Of a DNA stretch of 64,000 nt, positions 31,455 to 41,137 are shown piece by piece. The position numbers were made by a program, and so were the translations under genes. Where the stretch lies: contig CAAERJ010000055.1 of the NCBI GenBank assembly GCA_900758375.1, positions 8,486 through 72,485 on the forward strand, read 5' to 3'. This stretch comes from an uncultured Collinsella sp. GTDB taxonomy: Bacteria > Actinomycetota > Coriobacteriia > Coriobacteriales > Coriobacteriaceae. Numbering within the stretch: position 1 is the first letter of the stretch; each line of letters begins with the position of its first letter. The notes beneath the pieces are model-generated. The model did not search any database. It saw only the letters and a list, made by a program, of their open reading frames with translations, and was not told the DNA's origin.

Positions 31455-33758
31455 TCACGGTCGCTGGCATCGCATGGCAAAGCCCTTCGCGGTCGGCGTG
31501 ACGGTAATGTCGCCGTGTTCGATGGTGCATGCGAACGCACCACCCGCTTCCTTAACTGCATCGATGCAGGCATCCGACGGATGGCCGTAACGATTCCCCT
31601 CGCCGGCGCTCGCGATAGAGAACTCGGGCTTAAGCGTGCCCAGCAGGTCTGTGTCGACGGAAACTTTTGAGCCATGATGCCCCAGCTTGAGCACATCGAT
31701 ATCTCCCACCTCCTGTACAAACTCGCGCTCCTGATCGAGCTCGGCGTCACCAGTAAGGAGCACGCGCAGGCTCTTGCCTTCCTGAGCGTAGGAGAGCAGC
31801 AAAACAAGAGAGTCCTCATTGCCCTCGCCATCTACCGTGTCAAACGGCCACATCACACGAGCCCGAAATGCGCCGATATCGACCGTGTCTCCGCGAGCCA
31901 CCTGCCGATACGTTACACCCGGGCGATTCAGGACCTCAGTAGGCGCGCCGTCAAGTGCATCGGCCGCGACTGCAATGGTTCCAACCGAAAAACGATCGAG
32001 TACGTCGGGAAGACCGCCCCAATGGTCTTCGTCCCAATGCGTCACGAAGACGGCGTCGATATGGTGGACGTTATTGCGAACCAACGCCGACACCACGCGG
32101 TCATCGAGCCCACAGTCGACGAGTGCCACGGCGCCACCCTGACGAACCAGAATCGCATCGGCCTGGCCAACATCGAGGACCGTTACCGAAGGCGGCGCAC
32201 ATCGATCCCAATAGACATACGGAACACCCGCTGCGAGCATTAAACACAGCAGCCCCGCTGCCATGCTCCGCGCGCGGGGGCGTGGCCACCAGACCAAGAT
32301 GGCCACCAGCGCGAACGGCACCACATATACCAAGGGCGTATCGGGCGGCACGCTTACGGATGCGCCCGGAACGGCAGCAAAGAGCTGTTCAAAGAACAGC
32401 GCACAGCGGGCGACAATCATGGGCACCACGAGCGCCCCGTGACGCAGCAGCGGCACAAGCGAGCAGGGCACCAGCACAACCGATACAGCGAGCAGCACGC
32501 TTATCACCGGACCGATCACGGCATTTGCAAGTGGGGCAATGAGCGAAAACGTCTCAAATGCGGGAATCGTAACGGGAAGTGTCGCCAGCTGCGAGCACAG
32601 CGTGACAGACAAAACGCTGGCGACACCCGATGGCATGCCCAGCTCGCCCAAGGCGTAGGTGGCGTAGGGGCAAAAACAAAGGATGGCAAAAACACTGACG
32701 CACGAAAGCTGAAAACCCATTTCGAACAATACCGTCGGACGCAGCAACACAAAGATTGCCATAGTGACGAACAGAGCCGAGAGGCCATGCCGACGACGTC
32801 CGGCGCTGTTGGCGACAAGCGCCGCCGCCACCATGCAGCACGCGCGCACGGCCGAGGGCGAGGCGCCCGTAAAAACGGCATAGGCAGCGAGGGCCAGCAC
32901 CAACAGCCCCCGCTGCAGCCCACGAGAGAGGTGTGTCTGTTGCAGGGCGCTCTCAATCACAAACCCCACGATGGCAAGATGACTACCCGAGACAGCGATA
33001 AGATGTGCGGTGCCCGTTACCGAAAACCAATCGCCCGCCGGCTGGGCACGCAGCTCGGCCGAGCGTCCGCAGACAACGCCGGCAATGAGCGAGCGCGCTG
33101 GATCGGTCGCGGGCGCGATAACGGCAAGGAGCTCGTTTCGAAGCCAAGACAACGGGCCTGGAGGGCCCTCGTCGATCGATACCAACCGGACGACTTTAAC
33201 CTTTCGAAGCTCGCCCCGAAGCACGCGTGAGCGCCCATACGCATCATTCTCAAAGCGCGAAATTCGACCGATAGCACGTACATGCGAACCGGCGCCAAGC
33301 TCGCGATCACACGACAGCCGTACCTGACCCAAACGCTTTTCGCCCGCATACGCATCACAGGTATAGGAGTACGCACCGTCATTGATGGACGGGTCGCCGT
33401 ACACAACAAACTCGAGACTGCTCGCAGCCCGATTATCCAACGCCCTCGAAGCGCGCAGCGCCCCTATCACCCAACCCGCGGACACGACCGCTCCCGCCAC
33501 GAGGCCGAGGGCCGCGGCATACAGCCATCGCCTCCACCGCACAAGGCGCATGCAGGACCGAGCCAATACGATGCACCCTGCTGCCGCAACGGGAATGGCC
33601 ATAAGCAATTTGACGGGCGCCGCCCGCTCTCCCAGCAGCGCATCGGCCGCCATGTTAAGCACTAACCCACAGCTCGCACACAAGCCGGCACAAAGTGCTA
33701 TCGTCCACGGCATCAATGGGCGCGGTGGCATCACATGCTCGCGCTCGGTCGCACTCAT
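31455..33758 (-). CDS. comEC: DNA uptake channel ComEC/Rec2
   Basis: 767 aa polytopic membrane protein that carries single-stranded DNA through the cytoplasmic membrane. N-terminal DUF4131/OB-like region, central competence domain with many helices (SGSHLAIVGFVIE), and a C-terminal metallo-beta-lactamase domain with VTHWDEDHWGGLPDVL. The ATG at 33758 overlaps the comEA stop (ATGA). With comEA and dprA elsewhere in the window, a transformation system looks intact. Confidence 0.92.
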   Translation of the reverse strand: MSATEREHVMPPRPLMPWTIALCAGLCASCGLVLNMAADALLGERAAPVKLLMAIPVAAAGCIVLARSCMRLVRWRRWLYAAALGLVAGAVVSAGWVIGALRASRALDNRAASSLEFVVYGDPSINDGAYSYTCDAYAGEKRLGQVRLSCDRELGAGSHVRAIGRISRFENDAYGRSRVLRGELRKVKVVRLVSIDEGPPGPLSWLRNELLAVIAPATDPARSLIAGVVCGRSAELRAQPAGDWFSVTGTAHLIAVSGSHLAIVGFVIESALQQTHLSRGLQRGLLVLALAAYAVFTGASPSAVRACCMVAAALVANSAGRRRHGLSALFVTMAIFVLLRPTVLFEMGFQLSCVSVFAILCFCPYATYALGELGMPSGVASVLSVTLCSQLATLPVTIPAFETFSLIAPLANAVIGPVISVLLAVSVVLVPCSLVPLLRHGALVVPMIVARCALFFEQLFAAVPGASVSVPPDTPLVYVVPFALVAILVWWPRPRARSMAAGLLCLMLAAGVPYVYWDRCAPPSVTVLDVGQADAILVRQGGAVALVDCGLDDRVVSALVRNNVHHIDAVFVTHWDEDHWGGLPDVLDRFSVGTIAVAADALDGAPTEVLNRPGVTYRQVARGDTVDIGAFRARVMWPFDTVDGEGNEDSLVLLLSYAQEGKSLRVLLTGDAELDQEREFVQEVGDIDVLKLGHHGSKVSVDTDLLGTLKPEFSIASAGEGNRYGHPSDACIDAVKEAGGAFACTIEHGDITVTPTAKGFAMRCQRP

Positions 33759-34465
33759 ACGCAGATGCAATCTTTAATTTTGGCGAGTTTCTTCTCACCG
33801 ATCCCCGATACGCGCATAAGGTCATCGACCGAGGCAAAGGCCCCGTTTTGCGTCCGTTCGTCGATAATTGACTGGGCCATAGAAGGCCCGATGCCCGAAA
33901 GCGTCTGCAGCTCCGCCGCACTTGCCGTATTGATATTCACAAGTCCCGACGAAGACCCTGTACCAGGGGTCGTGGAAGCGCCGCTTTCGGCGCCGCCGAC
34001 GGCCGCAGCCGTTTGTTGCTCCCCTACCGTCGGCACATAGATCTTTTGACCATCGGTGATCTTGGACGCACGGTTAAGACCCGTCACATCCGCCTCGGCC
34101 GTAAGCCCTCCGGCGGCATCAATCGCCTGGGACACCCGTGCTCCATCTTTAAGCCGGTACACGCCAGGCTTCACAACGGCGCCATCAACATCGACGTACA
34201 CCTCGGCAGCAGAGGAGCTCTTGGCAGACGGCTCATCGGCATCGTCAGGAGAGGCATCCCCGGCCCCGCGCACATCCGAGGCGCTCGCCTCATCACTACG
34301 CTCAAACGATACGTCGCTGGAGTGACCACCAAAACCTGCCATCGCCAAGCCGCTCGCGGCGGCAATGACAACCAGGATCGCCACGACCATCGCCTTATGG
34401 CCGAGCAGCTTTTCTGCCCAGCGGTCCATCCGTTTAACCCGTTCGTGTTGCTCGCGCTGCGCCAT
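33755..34465 (-). CDS. comEA: Competence DNA receptor ComEA
   Basis: 236 aa from MAQREQHERVKR (34465; GGAGG). One membrane anchor about residues 24-44, an acidic Ser/Ala/Asp linker, an SLBB domain (YVDVDGAVVKPGVYRL) and a C-terminal double helix-hairpin-helix (NINTASAAELQTLSGIG, then RVSGIGEKKLAKI). Binds incoming double-stranded DNA outside the membrane. Confidence 0.92.
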   Translation of the reverse strand: MAQREQHERVKRMDRWAEKLLGHKAMVVAILVVIAAASGLAMAGFGGHSSDVSFERSDEASASDVRGAGDASPDDADEPSAKSSSAAEVYVDVDGAVVKPGVYRLKDGARVSQAIDAAGGLTAEADVTGLNRASKITDGQKIYVPTVGEQQTAAAVGGAESGASTTPGTGSSSGLVNINTASAAELQTLSGIGPSMAQSIIDERTQNGAFASVDDLMRVSGIGEKKLAKIKDCICV

Positions 34466-34634
34466 AGCAAACACCTCCCAACACCATCGTGTCAGGAAAC
34501 GAACGTCGCAGCCACCGCACGTCCACACCGGTTATCGCGGTCAAACCAAAAGCTGACCAAAACCTTGCGGAAAAGTGTCCATTTATTCAGGCACACGTCG
34601 ACAAATGAACTGTTTATCGCCTAATGCCCAGATA

Positions 34635-34670
34635 GAAAAAGACCGACGATGCAAAATCACCGCCGGTCTA
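34635..34670 (-). terminator. Terminator downstream of thiI
   Basis: On the minus strand GACCGGCG pairs with CGTCGGTC (with one G-T pair), followed by TTTTTC. It lies 10 bp past the thiI stop and before the comEA region. Confidence 0.65.
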
Positions 34671-34679
34671 TACACAACA

Positions 34680-35924
34680 TTATTCGTGATCTTGGTAAAT
34701 CTCACGTGGAGCGAGCTCGGAATGCTTGCGTTTTAAGGTCTTAGGGGCCTTATACGTGTTGCTCTCGAAGTCGATATACTCGGTCTGTTTGAGCAAACGC
34801 TCAATCATCTCCTCGTGATCGAACAGCTCCCATGCCTCATGCACGGCATCGAGCTTGGCATGCGTCTCGGGACGACGCGGCATAAACAGCGTGCAGCAAT
34901 CGGGCGCTGCCTCGGTCGAGATATCAAACGTGCCGATTTCCTCAGCACGCGCGATGATCTCCTGCTTATCAGAACCAATGAGCGGACGGAACACGGGGAT
35001 CTTGACGGCCTCGTTGACGGCCATGATGTTCTCAAGCGTCTGGGAAGCAACCTGACCGAGTGATTCACCGGTCACGATAGCCTTGGCGCCCTCGATATGC
35101 GCAATGCGCTCGGCAACCGAATACATAATGCGACGGTACATGATCACGCGCAGGTTGCTGGGGCAGGTCACCGAGATCTCGCGCTGGCAGTCGCCAAACG
35201 GGACAACGTACAGGCGACCGATCTGAACGCCCGGCTCAAGCGCACGGATGATGTCCTGCACCAAATACTCGCTCGTATCAGGCGTCTGCGGACGACCGGA
35301 GAAATGTACCGGCACGCACACCGCGCCGCGACGCGCGAGCATCCAGGTCGCCACTGGGGAATCGATACCCGAAGAAAGCAGCGTCACGACCTTGCCGGCA
35401 GATCCCACCGGCAGACCGCCTACGCCGCGCTCGGAGCGCGCATACACGTAGACGCTACCCTGGACCACCAGCACGTGCACCATTGCGTCGGGATCGTGCA
35501 TCTGGACCTTTTTATCGGGAAACGCCTCGCACAGCACCTCGCCAACCTGTCGATTGATATCAATCGAGGTGAGCTCGTAGTCGGTGTTAGACCGCTTGGC
35601 ATGTACCTTAAACGACTCAAAGGGACCAAATTCGCGCAGCGCCTTCACGGCGGCGGCGCAGTACTCCTGCGGGTCGCGGTTGGTGTGGTACGCCAGGGAC
35701 ACGCGGGCAACGCCGGGGACGGTGCGAATGACGCGCGCCGCCTCGTCGGCTTGATGCTCGTTAAAGGTCACGAGGATATAACCGGAAATTCGAGACACGG
35801 CATTCACGGAAAAGGCGGCCAAGGCCGCCTTGATGTTATCCATGAGGATATGCTCAAAATGTGCGCGGTTCTTGCCCTTCAGTCCAACCTCGTGATAGTG
35901 GACCAGGCAGACGCGGGCTGCCAT
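34680..35924 (-). CDS. thiI: tRNA 4-thiouridine synthetase ThiI
   Basis: 414 aa. N-terminal ferredoxin-like and THUMP domains bind tRNA. The PP-loop LLSSGIDSPVATWML adenylates U8 for sulphur transfer. There is no C-terminal rhodanese domain, as in the shorter Gram-positive form, so a partner sulphur carrier is expected. It also may feed thiamine synthesis. It follows rpoZ with no gap to speak of. Confidence 0.93.
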   Translation of the reverse strand: MAARVCLVHYHEVGLKGKNRAHFEHILMDNIKAALAAFSVNAVSRISGYILVTFNEHQADEAARVIRTVPGVARVSLAYHTNRDPQEYCAAAVKALREFGPFESFKVHAKRSNTDYELTSIDINRQVGEVLCEAFPDKKVQMHDPDAMVHVLVVQGSVYVYARSERGVGGLPVGSAGKVVTLLSSGIDSPVATWMLARRGAVCVPVHFSGRPQTPDTSEYLVQDIIRALEPGVQIGRLYVVPFGDCQREISVTCPSNLRVIMYRRIMYSVAERIAHIEGAKAIVTGESLGQVASQTLENIMAVNEAVKIPVFRPLIGSDKQEIIARAEEIGTFDISTEAAPDCCTLFMPRRPETHAKLDAVHEAWELFDHEEMIERLLKQTEYIDFESNTYKAPKTLKRKHSELAPREIYQDHE

Positions 35925-36206
35925 TTAGGCTTCAGCAACCTTGTGGCCGAGCGCCTTCTCATAACGGGCCTCGTCGTAGGAGATATCGCCGTCGACAATC
36001 TCGTCCATAGCCATCGAGATGGTATCGGCACCGGAGAGTGCAATGGTGATGTCGTCGACATCCTGAACGGCGAGCACGCGGTTGTGCTGGCCACGCAGCA
36101 TGCTGTTAATGTCGCAGGCGCGCTTGGAGGCAAGCGAGGCGAGCAGGAAGCGGTTGTGATCGGTCTTCTCCAGAAGATCGTCAATGCAAGGCTTTACAAC
36201 GGACAC
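35925..36206 (-). CDS. rpoZ: RNA polymerase omega subunit
   Basis: 93 aa, GTG start at 36206. SKRACDINSMLRGQHNRVL is the omega signature region (N-terminal helices that clamp beta'). The acidic C-terminus ends GHKVAEA. Part of mihF-gmk-rpoZ, the conserved actinobacterial order. Confidence 0.92.
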   Translation of the reverse strand: MSVVKPCIDDLLEKTDHNRFLLASLASKRACDINSMLRGQHNRVLAVQDVDDITIALSGADTISMAMDEIVDGDISYDEARYEKALGHKVAEA

Positions 36207-36211
36207 GGACC

Positions 36212-36781
36212 TCAGATCCTTTCATGCATATCGAGAACGCGAACGAGCTCATCGGTCGCGCGGTCGAGATCGTCATTAACCACGACGTCGTCGTAGCGGT
36301 CGGCAAGGGCAAGCTCATGGGCGGCGTTTGCCATACGCAGCTCGATCGTCTCGGGCGTCTCGGTACCGCGACCGACCAGACGCTCGCGGAGCACCTCGAG
36401 CGAAGGCGGCTTGATAAAAATCAGCACGGCCTCGGGGAAACGCTCCTTGACCTGCAAGGCACCCTGGACATCGATCTCCAAGATTAGAGACGAACCAGAG
36501 GCAAGCTTGGATGTGACCTCGCTCACCAAGGTGCCGTAGCAGTTACCGTGGACCTCGGCCCACTCAACAAACTCGCCGTTTGCCACGCGGCGGTCGAACT
36601 CCTCGCGCGTCAGAAAAAAGTAATTGACGCCGTCGACCTCGCCTTTGCGTGGGGCTCGCGTGGTAGCCGAAACCGTCAGGCCCAGGTTAGAGCGACGCTC
36701 GCGCACACGAGTGACGAGCGTGCCCTTGCCTGCACCTGACGGTCCAGAAATCACAAAGAGCTTTGAATCCTGAGCGCTCAC
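36212..36781 (-). CDS. gmk: Guanylate kinase
   Basis: 189 aa. P-loop SGPSGAGKGTL, GMP-binding residues in TTRAPRKGEVDGVNYFF and the lid region (GRGTETPETIELRMANA). Converts GMP to GDP. Starts MSAQDSKLFVISG directly after the mihF stop. Confidence 0.96.
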   Translation of the reverse strand: MSAQDSKLFVISGPSGAGKGTLVTRVRERRSNLGLTVSATTRAPRKGEVDGVNYFFLTREEFDRRVANGEFVEWAEVHGNCYGTLVSEVTSKLASGSSLILEIDVQGALQVKERFPEAVLIFIKPPSLEVLRERLVGRGTETPETIELRMANAAHELALADRYDDVVVNDDLDRATDELVRVLDMHERI

Positions 36782-37090
36782 TTATTTGGTCAGCTGCTCG
36801 AGGAGCTGCTCGCGCTGACGGACACCGAGGCCCTGGACGCGGCGGGTAGCGGAGATGCCGAGCTCCTCCATGATCTTGGCGGCCTTGGCCTTGCCATAAC
36901 CGGGCAGGGACTCGATGAGGGTGGAAACCTTCATGCGGGAAGCGATGGGGTCATCGGAGTTGAGCACGGACTCGAGGGACTTCTCGCCCTTCTTGATCTG
37001 CTCGCGAAGCTCAGCGCGGGCGTGACGTGCGGCAGCAGCCTTCTCAAGAGCCTGCTTGCGCTGCTCGTCGGTAAGCTGAGGGAGTGCCAT
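36782..37090 (-). CDS. mihF: Actinobacterial integration host factor MihF
   Basis: 102 aa from MALPQLTDEQRKQAL (37090; GGAGG). The helical nucleoid protein has the S13/H2TH-like LIESLPGYGKAKAAKIMEELG segment that contacts DNA. It bends and condenses DNA and helps site-specific recombination in actinobacteria. Its presence is one of the main clues to the phylum. Confidence 0.92.
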   Translation of the reverse strand: MALPQLTDEQRKQALEKAAAARHARAELREQIKKGEKSLESVLNSDDPIASRMKVSTLIESLPGYGKAKAAKIMEELGISATRRVQGLGVRQREQLLEQLTK

Positions 37091-37227
37091 TCGAACCTCC
37101 AAATAGTTGGGTTATATCTGATGCAATAATTGGCATTTTAGCACGTAAAACGCACTAAATGCCCAATCGACGGCACCATAGATTAGACGATACCTGCGAA
37201 AAGTGCAATATACGGAGGTCAAAGTTA

Positions 37228-37290
37228 AGCCCCTGACCTGCGATTCCACACAAAGGATGGGAAAGTTTTCGCAGGCACAGGGGCTAATTT
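37228..37290. other. Long inverted repeat between mihF and pyrF
   Basis: AGCCCCTG followed by CCTGCG (37227-37241) pairs with CGCAGG and CAGGGGCT (37271-37286), leaving a loop of about 29 bases. On the minus strand only TTAACTTTG follows. It may end pyr-operon transcription or form part of the mihF upstream region. The rest of 37091-37330 holds no gene. Confidence 0.4.
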
Positions 37291-37330
37291 GTGCTAATGA
37301 GACCCAAAAGTGGTGACTTGAGGGAATCTT

Positions 37331-38047
37331 TTAGGCGACGTTTTCGACCAGCTCGGCAACGATGGCGTCAAATGCGGCAACAGGGTCGTCGGCACCGGTG
37401 ATGGGTCGGCCCACCACGATGTGGCTCGCACCGCGCTCGATAGCCTGGGAAGGCGTCGCCACGCGGGATTGATCGCCCAGGGCGGCACCCACCGGACGCA
37501 CGCCCGGAGTCACAATGAGGGCATCGGGGCCCAGCAGCTCACGCATATCGTGGGCCTCCATCGGCGAGCACACGATGCCGTCGATGCCGTTAGCCTGGGC
37601 AAGCTTTGCCAGGCGGGCGGCCTCCTCGGCCACGGGCGACTCGACACCGATCTCGCTCAAGGCATCCTGGTTCATGCTCGTGAGCACGGTAATGGCAACG
37701 AGCTTGGCGCGGTCCTCGCGAGCCTCCTCGGCACCCTCGCGGCAGGCAGCGAGCATAGCGCCCGAGCCCAGACCGTGGACCGAAAGCAGGTCGGCACCGG
37801 CAAGCGAGGCGGAACGGGCGGCACCGCGCACCTGATGCGGAATGTCATGGAACTTGAGGTCGAGGAAGACGTTAAAGCCCAGGTCCTTGAACGTCTTGAC
37901 GATCTCGGGGCCCTCAGCGTAATAGAGCGTCATGCCCACCTTGAGCCAAGCGGCATGACCAGAAAGTTCATGGGCGAGCTCAAGCGCACGCTCACGGTCG
38001 CAGTCGAGGGCGACGATAACGCGGTCGCGGGCATCGGTCTCTAGCAT
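37331..38047 (-). CDS. pyrF: Orotidine 5'-phosphate decarboxylase
   Basis: 238 aa from MLETDARDRVIVALD (38047). Short (class I) form with catalytic DLKFHDIPHQV and phosphate-binding VTPGVRP and VVGRPIT. Last step to UMP. Overlaps the end of pyrD by 7 nt. The longer upstream frame is pyrD shadow. Confidence 0.95.
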   Translation of the reverse strand: MLETDARDRVIVALDCDRERALELAHELSGHAAWLKVGMTLYYAEGPEIVKTFKDLGFNVFLDLKFHDIPHQVRGAARSASLAGADLLSVHGLGSGAMLAACREGAEEAREDRAKLVAITVLTSMNQDALSEIGVESPVAEEAARLAKLAQANGIDGIVCSPMEAHDMRELLGPDALIVTPGVRPVGAALGDQSRVATPSQAIERGASHIVVGRPITGADDPVAAFDAIVAELVENVA

Positions 38048-38964
38048 TCGAAAGCACCTACCAGCTCGTTGATGTCCTTCACGCCCTGGGACTCCGCCCA
38101 GGCCTCGAGCTCGTGCGCGATCTTGAGCGAAGCGCACGGATCGACAAAGTTGGCCATGCCGACCGACACGCAGGTGGCGCCAGCCAGGATAAACTCGGCC
38201 GCATCTTCGCCCGTCATGACGCCGCCGACACCGTTGATGGGGATATCGACGGCCTGAGCAACCTCCCAGACCATGCGAACGGCGATGTGGTGGCACAGCG
38301 GGCCCGAAAGGCCGCCCTTGGGCTTGGCCACACGGGACTTACGGGTATGAACGTCGATGGCCATGCCCTGGATGGAGTTGATGACCGAAAGGCCGTCGGC
38401 ACCCGCGGCTTCGAGAGCCTTGGCAATCTCGGCGACGTTAACCGGAGCCATCTTGACGAACAGCGGCTTATCGGTCACCTTGCGGCAGGCAGCCATAACG
38501 GCAGAGGCGCCCTCGGGCGAGGAGCCCATGGCGGCACCGCCGGCGGCAATATTGGGGCAGCTCACGTTGATCTCGTAACCGGCAGCCCAGGGGCACAGCT
38601 CGTCATACATCTCGAGCGCGCGAACAAACTCGTCAACGGAGTGGCCGGCAACCTGGCAAATGACCTGGCAACCGTCCTTGGAAAGCTGCTCGAGCCACGG
38701 GCCGGACTCACGGGCAAAGGCAGCCACGCCGGGGTTCTGAAGGCCCACGGAGTTGATCATGCCGCCCGGGATCTCGGCCATGCGGGGCGCGGGGTTGCCG
38801 GGCCAGGGCTCGGCAGCACAACCCTTGGTGGTGATGGCGCCCAGTTGGGAGACATCAAAGAAGTTCTGGAACTGCCATCCGTAGCCAAAGGTACCGGCTG
38901 CGGTGTTGATGGGGTTCTGCATCTTGACGCCGCCGAAATCGACGGCCATGTTCACGTTACCCAC
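38041..38964 (-). CDS. pyrD: Dihydroorotate dehydrogenase B, catalytic subunit
   Basis: 307 aa FMN enzyme of class 1B. AAGTFGYGWQ, KGCAAEPWPGNPAPR, NVSCPNIAAGG with the catalytic Cys, and GVGGVMTGEDA. Works with PyrK, which passes electrons to NAD+. Starts MGNVNMAVDFGGV, sharing one base with the pyrK stop. Confidence 0.95.
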   Translation of the reverse strand: MGNVNMAVDFGGVKMQNPINTAAGTFGYGWQFQNFFDVSQLGAITTKGCAAEPWPGNPAPRMAEIPGGMINSVGLQNPGVAAFARESGPWLEQLSKDGCQVICQVAGHSVDEFVRALEMYDELCPWAAGYEINVSCPNIAAGGAAMGSSPEGASAVMAACRKVTDKPLFVKMAPVNVAEIAKALEAAGADGLSVINSIQGMAIDVHTRKSRVAKPKGGLSGPLCHHIAVRMVWEVAQAVDIPINGVGGVMTGEDAAEFILAGATCVSVGMANFVDPCASLKIAHELEAWAESQGVKDINELVGAFEC

Positions 38965-39755
38965 TAGAAGACCACCACCTTGGAAGCATCAAACACGGGG
39001 CCGCACATGCAGGCGCCCTTCATACCGTCGACCGTCTCGACATTGCAGGTGTTGCAGGCGCCAAAGCCACAGCTCATCATGCGCTCGAGCGACACCTCGC
39101 AGTACGCGCCGGCCTCGGCGGCAGCGGCGGCGACCTTCTTCATCATGACGGCGGGACCACAGCTGGCGACGTAGTCGTAACCGCCCTCTCCGAGCAGCTC
39201 GGCGGCAGGATCGGTGCAGAAGCCGTGCGTGCCCAACGAGCCGTCGTCGGTGCATACGTTGACCGTAGCTCCCAGCGCGCGGAACTCATCGACGCCCACG
39301 GCCTTGGACGCGGTGCCAAAGCCCAGGCACACGTCAACGTCCACGCCCTGCTCGGCAAGCATGCCAGCCAGGCAGAGCACGGGCGGAACGCCAATGCCGC
39401 CAGCGACGAGCAGCGCCTTCCTGGTGCCCTCGGGCACGAGCCAGCCGCGGCCGCCGGGGCCCAACAGATTAGAGGTGGAACCGGGAGCCATCTGCGACAG
39501 ACGGCGGGTATCGTCGCCCACGACGGCGTACCACAGCTCAACGGTGCCGGCCTCGGCGTCGGCGCGGTAGTAGCTCAGAGGCACGCGAAGCAGCGAGGAC
39601 GCATCGCCGGGCACGGCGATGTTCACAAACTGACCGGGCTTGAGCGCACTTGCAAGCTTGGGGGCCGAGATGACGAGCGAGAAGATGCCGTCGGCGATCT
39701 CCCGGTTCGAGACGACCTCGAAGTCGTGCATGCGTGCAGTGGAAGGTGTGGGCAT
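38964..39755 (-). CDS. pyrK: Dihydroorotate dehydrogenase B, electron transfer subunit
   Basis: 263 aa. FAD-binding RVPLSYY, NAD domain LLVAGGIGVPPVLC and a 2Fe-2S cluster from CGFGACNTC plus a later Cys (GACMCG). Partners PyrD. Start MPTPSTARMHDF, with GGAGCG. Confidence 0.94.
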   Translation of the reverse strand: MPTPSTARMHDFEVVSNREIADGIFSLVISAPKLASALKPGQFVNIAVPGDASSLLRVPLSYYRADAEAGTVELWYAVVGDDTRRLSQMAPGSTSNLLGPGGRGWLVPEGTRKALLVAGGIGVPPVLCLAGMLAEQGVDVDVCLGFGTASKAVGVDEFRALGATVNVCTDDGSLGTHGFCTDPAAELLGEGGYDYVASCGPAVMMKKVAAAAAEAGAYCEVSLERMMSCGFGACNTCNVETVDGMKGACMCGPVFDASKVVVF

Positions 39756-39802
39756 AGACGCTCCAATCCCCCATGCGGTTGCATGGTCTAAACGAATAGA
39801 AA

Positions 39803-39827
39803 GCGCGGCACCGCAAGGGCGCCGCGC
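39803..39827 (-). terminator. Weak hairpin between pyrC and pyrK
   Basis: GCGCGGC (39803-39809) pairs with GCCGCGC (39821-39827). The minus strand then reads TTTCTATT. It could reduce read-through from pyrB-pyrC into pyrK-pyrD-pyrF. Confidence 0.4.
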
Positions 39828-39847
39828 ACAAAAGCGATAAGGCTATG

Positions 39848-41137
39848 CTAGCAGATGCAGCCGTCGGCAAGCGTCTGTTTACCGCCGACAAACACATCGG
39901 TGGCACGACCGGTAAGCGTGCGGCCGGCGAAGCCGGAGTTCTCGGCACGCGACTCGTAACCGCCCTCGCCAACCGTCCAGGTTGCGGCGGGGTCGAACAC
40001 GGTCAGGTCAGCAACGGAGCCCGCCTTGACCTGAACCTGGTCGAGGCCCAGGATCTCACGCGGTTTGATGGCCATGAGCTCGACCATGCGGCCCACGCTC
40101 ATCTTGCCCGTGTTGACCAGCTCGGTGAGCACGAGCGACAGCGAGGTCTCGAGGCCGATCATGCCAAAGGGTGCGAGCTCGAACTCGCGGGCCTTCTCCC
40201 ACGGAGTGTGCGGAGCGTGATCGGTGACGATAACGTCGACGGTACCGTCGATGACACCCTGACGGATGGCCTCGGCGTCCTCGTCGGTGCGCAGCGGCGG
40301 ATTGACCTTGAGCGAGGTGTTGTAGGTCTCGTCCAGGTCGTTCTCGGTCAGGAACATGTGGTGCGGGGTAGCCTCGCAGGTAACCTGAACGCCAGCGGCC
40401 TTACCGGCTCGCACGAGTTCCAGGCCATGGGCGGTGGAGATGTGCTGGATGTGCAGCTTGGCACCGGTCAGCTTGGCGATCTCGATGTCGCGAGCGATCT
40501 GGAGCTCCTCGCCGGCAGCCGGCCAGCCCTCGAGAGCCAGACGGGTCGAGACCTTGCCCTCGTTGATCTGGCCGTGGCCGACCAGGTCCTCGTCCTGGCA
40601 GTGGCTCATAAAGACCTTGCCGAACATCTTGCCGTAGTCCATGCAGCGACGGAGCATGCCCGCGCCCTGCACGCCGCGACCGTCGTCGGTGAAGGCGACG
40701 GCGCCGTGGGCGACCATATCGCCCATCTCGGACATGGCCTCGCCCTTAAGACCACGGGTCATGGCGCCCGACGGATAGACGCGGCAGTGACCGACCTCGG
40801 CAGCGCGGGACTTGACGAACTCCACGACGGTGCCGTTATCGGTGACGGGATCGGTGTTGGGCATGGAACACACGCCGGTAAAGCCGCCCTTGGCAGCTGC
40901 GCGGGTGCCGCTCTCGATGTCCTCTTTGACCTCGTAGCCGGGCTCGCGAAGGTGAACGTGCATATCCACCAGGCCGGGGACGAGGTACTTGCCGGAAAGG
41001 TCGCGGACCTCGGCTCCCTCGACGGCGAGATTCTCGCCGACCTCGGCGATCTTGTCGCCGTCAATCAGGACGTCAACGACACCGTCAAGCTCGACGGACG
41101 GGTCGACGACGTGGGCATTCTTAAGAAGCAAGGCCAT
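39848..41137 (-). CDS. pyrC: Dihydroorotase
   Basis: 429 aa type I dihydroorotase from MALLLKNAHVVDPS (41137; GGAGG). Metal ligands in VDMHVHLREPGYE, SHCQDE, a HIST strand (IQHISTAHG) and VTDHAPHT. Cyclises carbamoyl-aspartate. Overlaps the pyrB end by 17 nt. Confidence 0.95.
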   Translation of the reverse strand: MALLLKNAHVVDPSVELDGVVDVLIDGDKIAEVGENLAVEGAEVRDLSGKYLVPGLVDMHVHLREPGYEVKEDIESGTRAAAKGGFTGVCSMPNTDPVTDNGTVVEFVKSRAAEVGHCRVYPSGAMTRGLKGEAMSEMGDMVAHGAVAFTDDGRGVQGAGMLRRCMDYGKMFGKVFMSHCQDEDLVGHGQINEGKVSTRLALEGWPAAGEELQIARDIEIAKLTGAKLHIQHISTAHGLELVRAGKAAGVQVTCEATPHHMFLTENDLDETYNTSLKVNPPLRTDEDAEAIRQGVIDGTVDVIVTDHAPHTPWEKAREFELAPFGMIGLETSLSLVLTELVNTGKMSVGRMVELMAIKPREILGLDQVQVKAGSVADLTVFDPAATWTVGEGGYESRAENSGFAGRTLTGRATDVFVGGKQTLADGCIC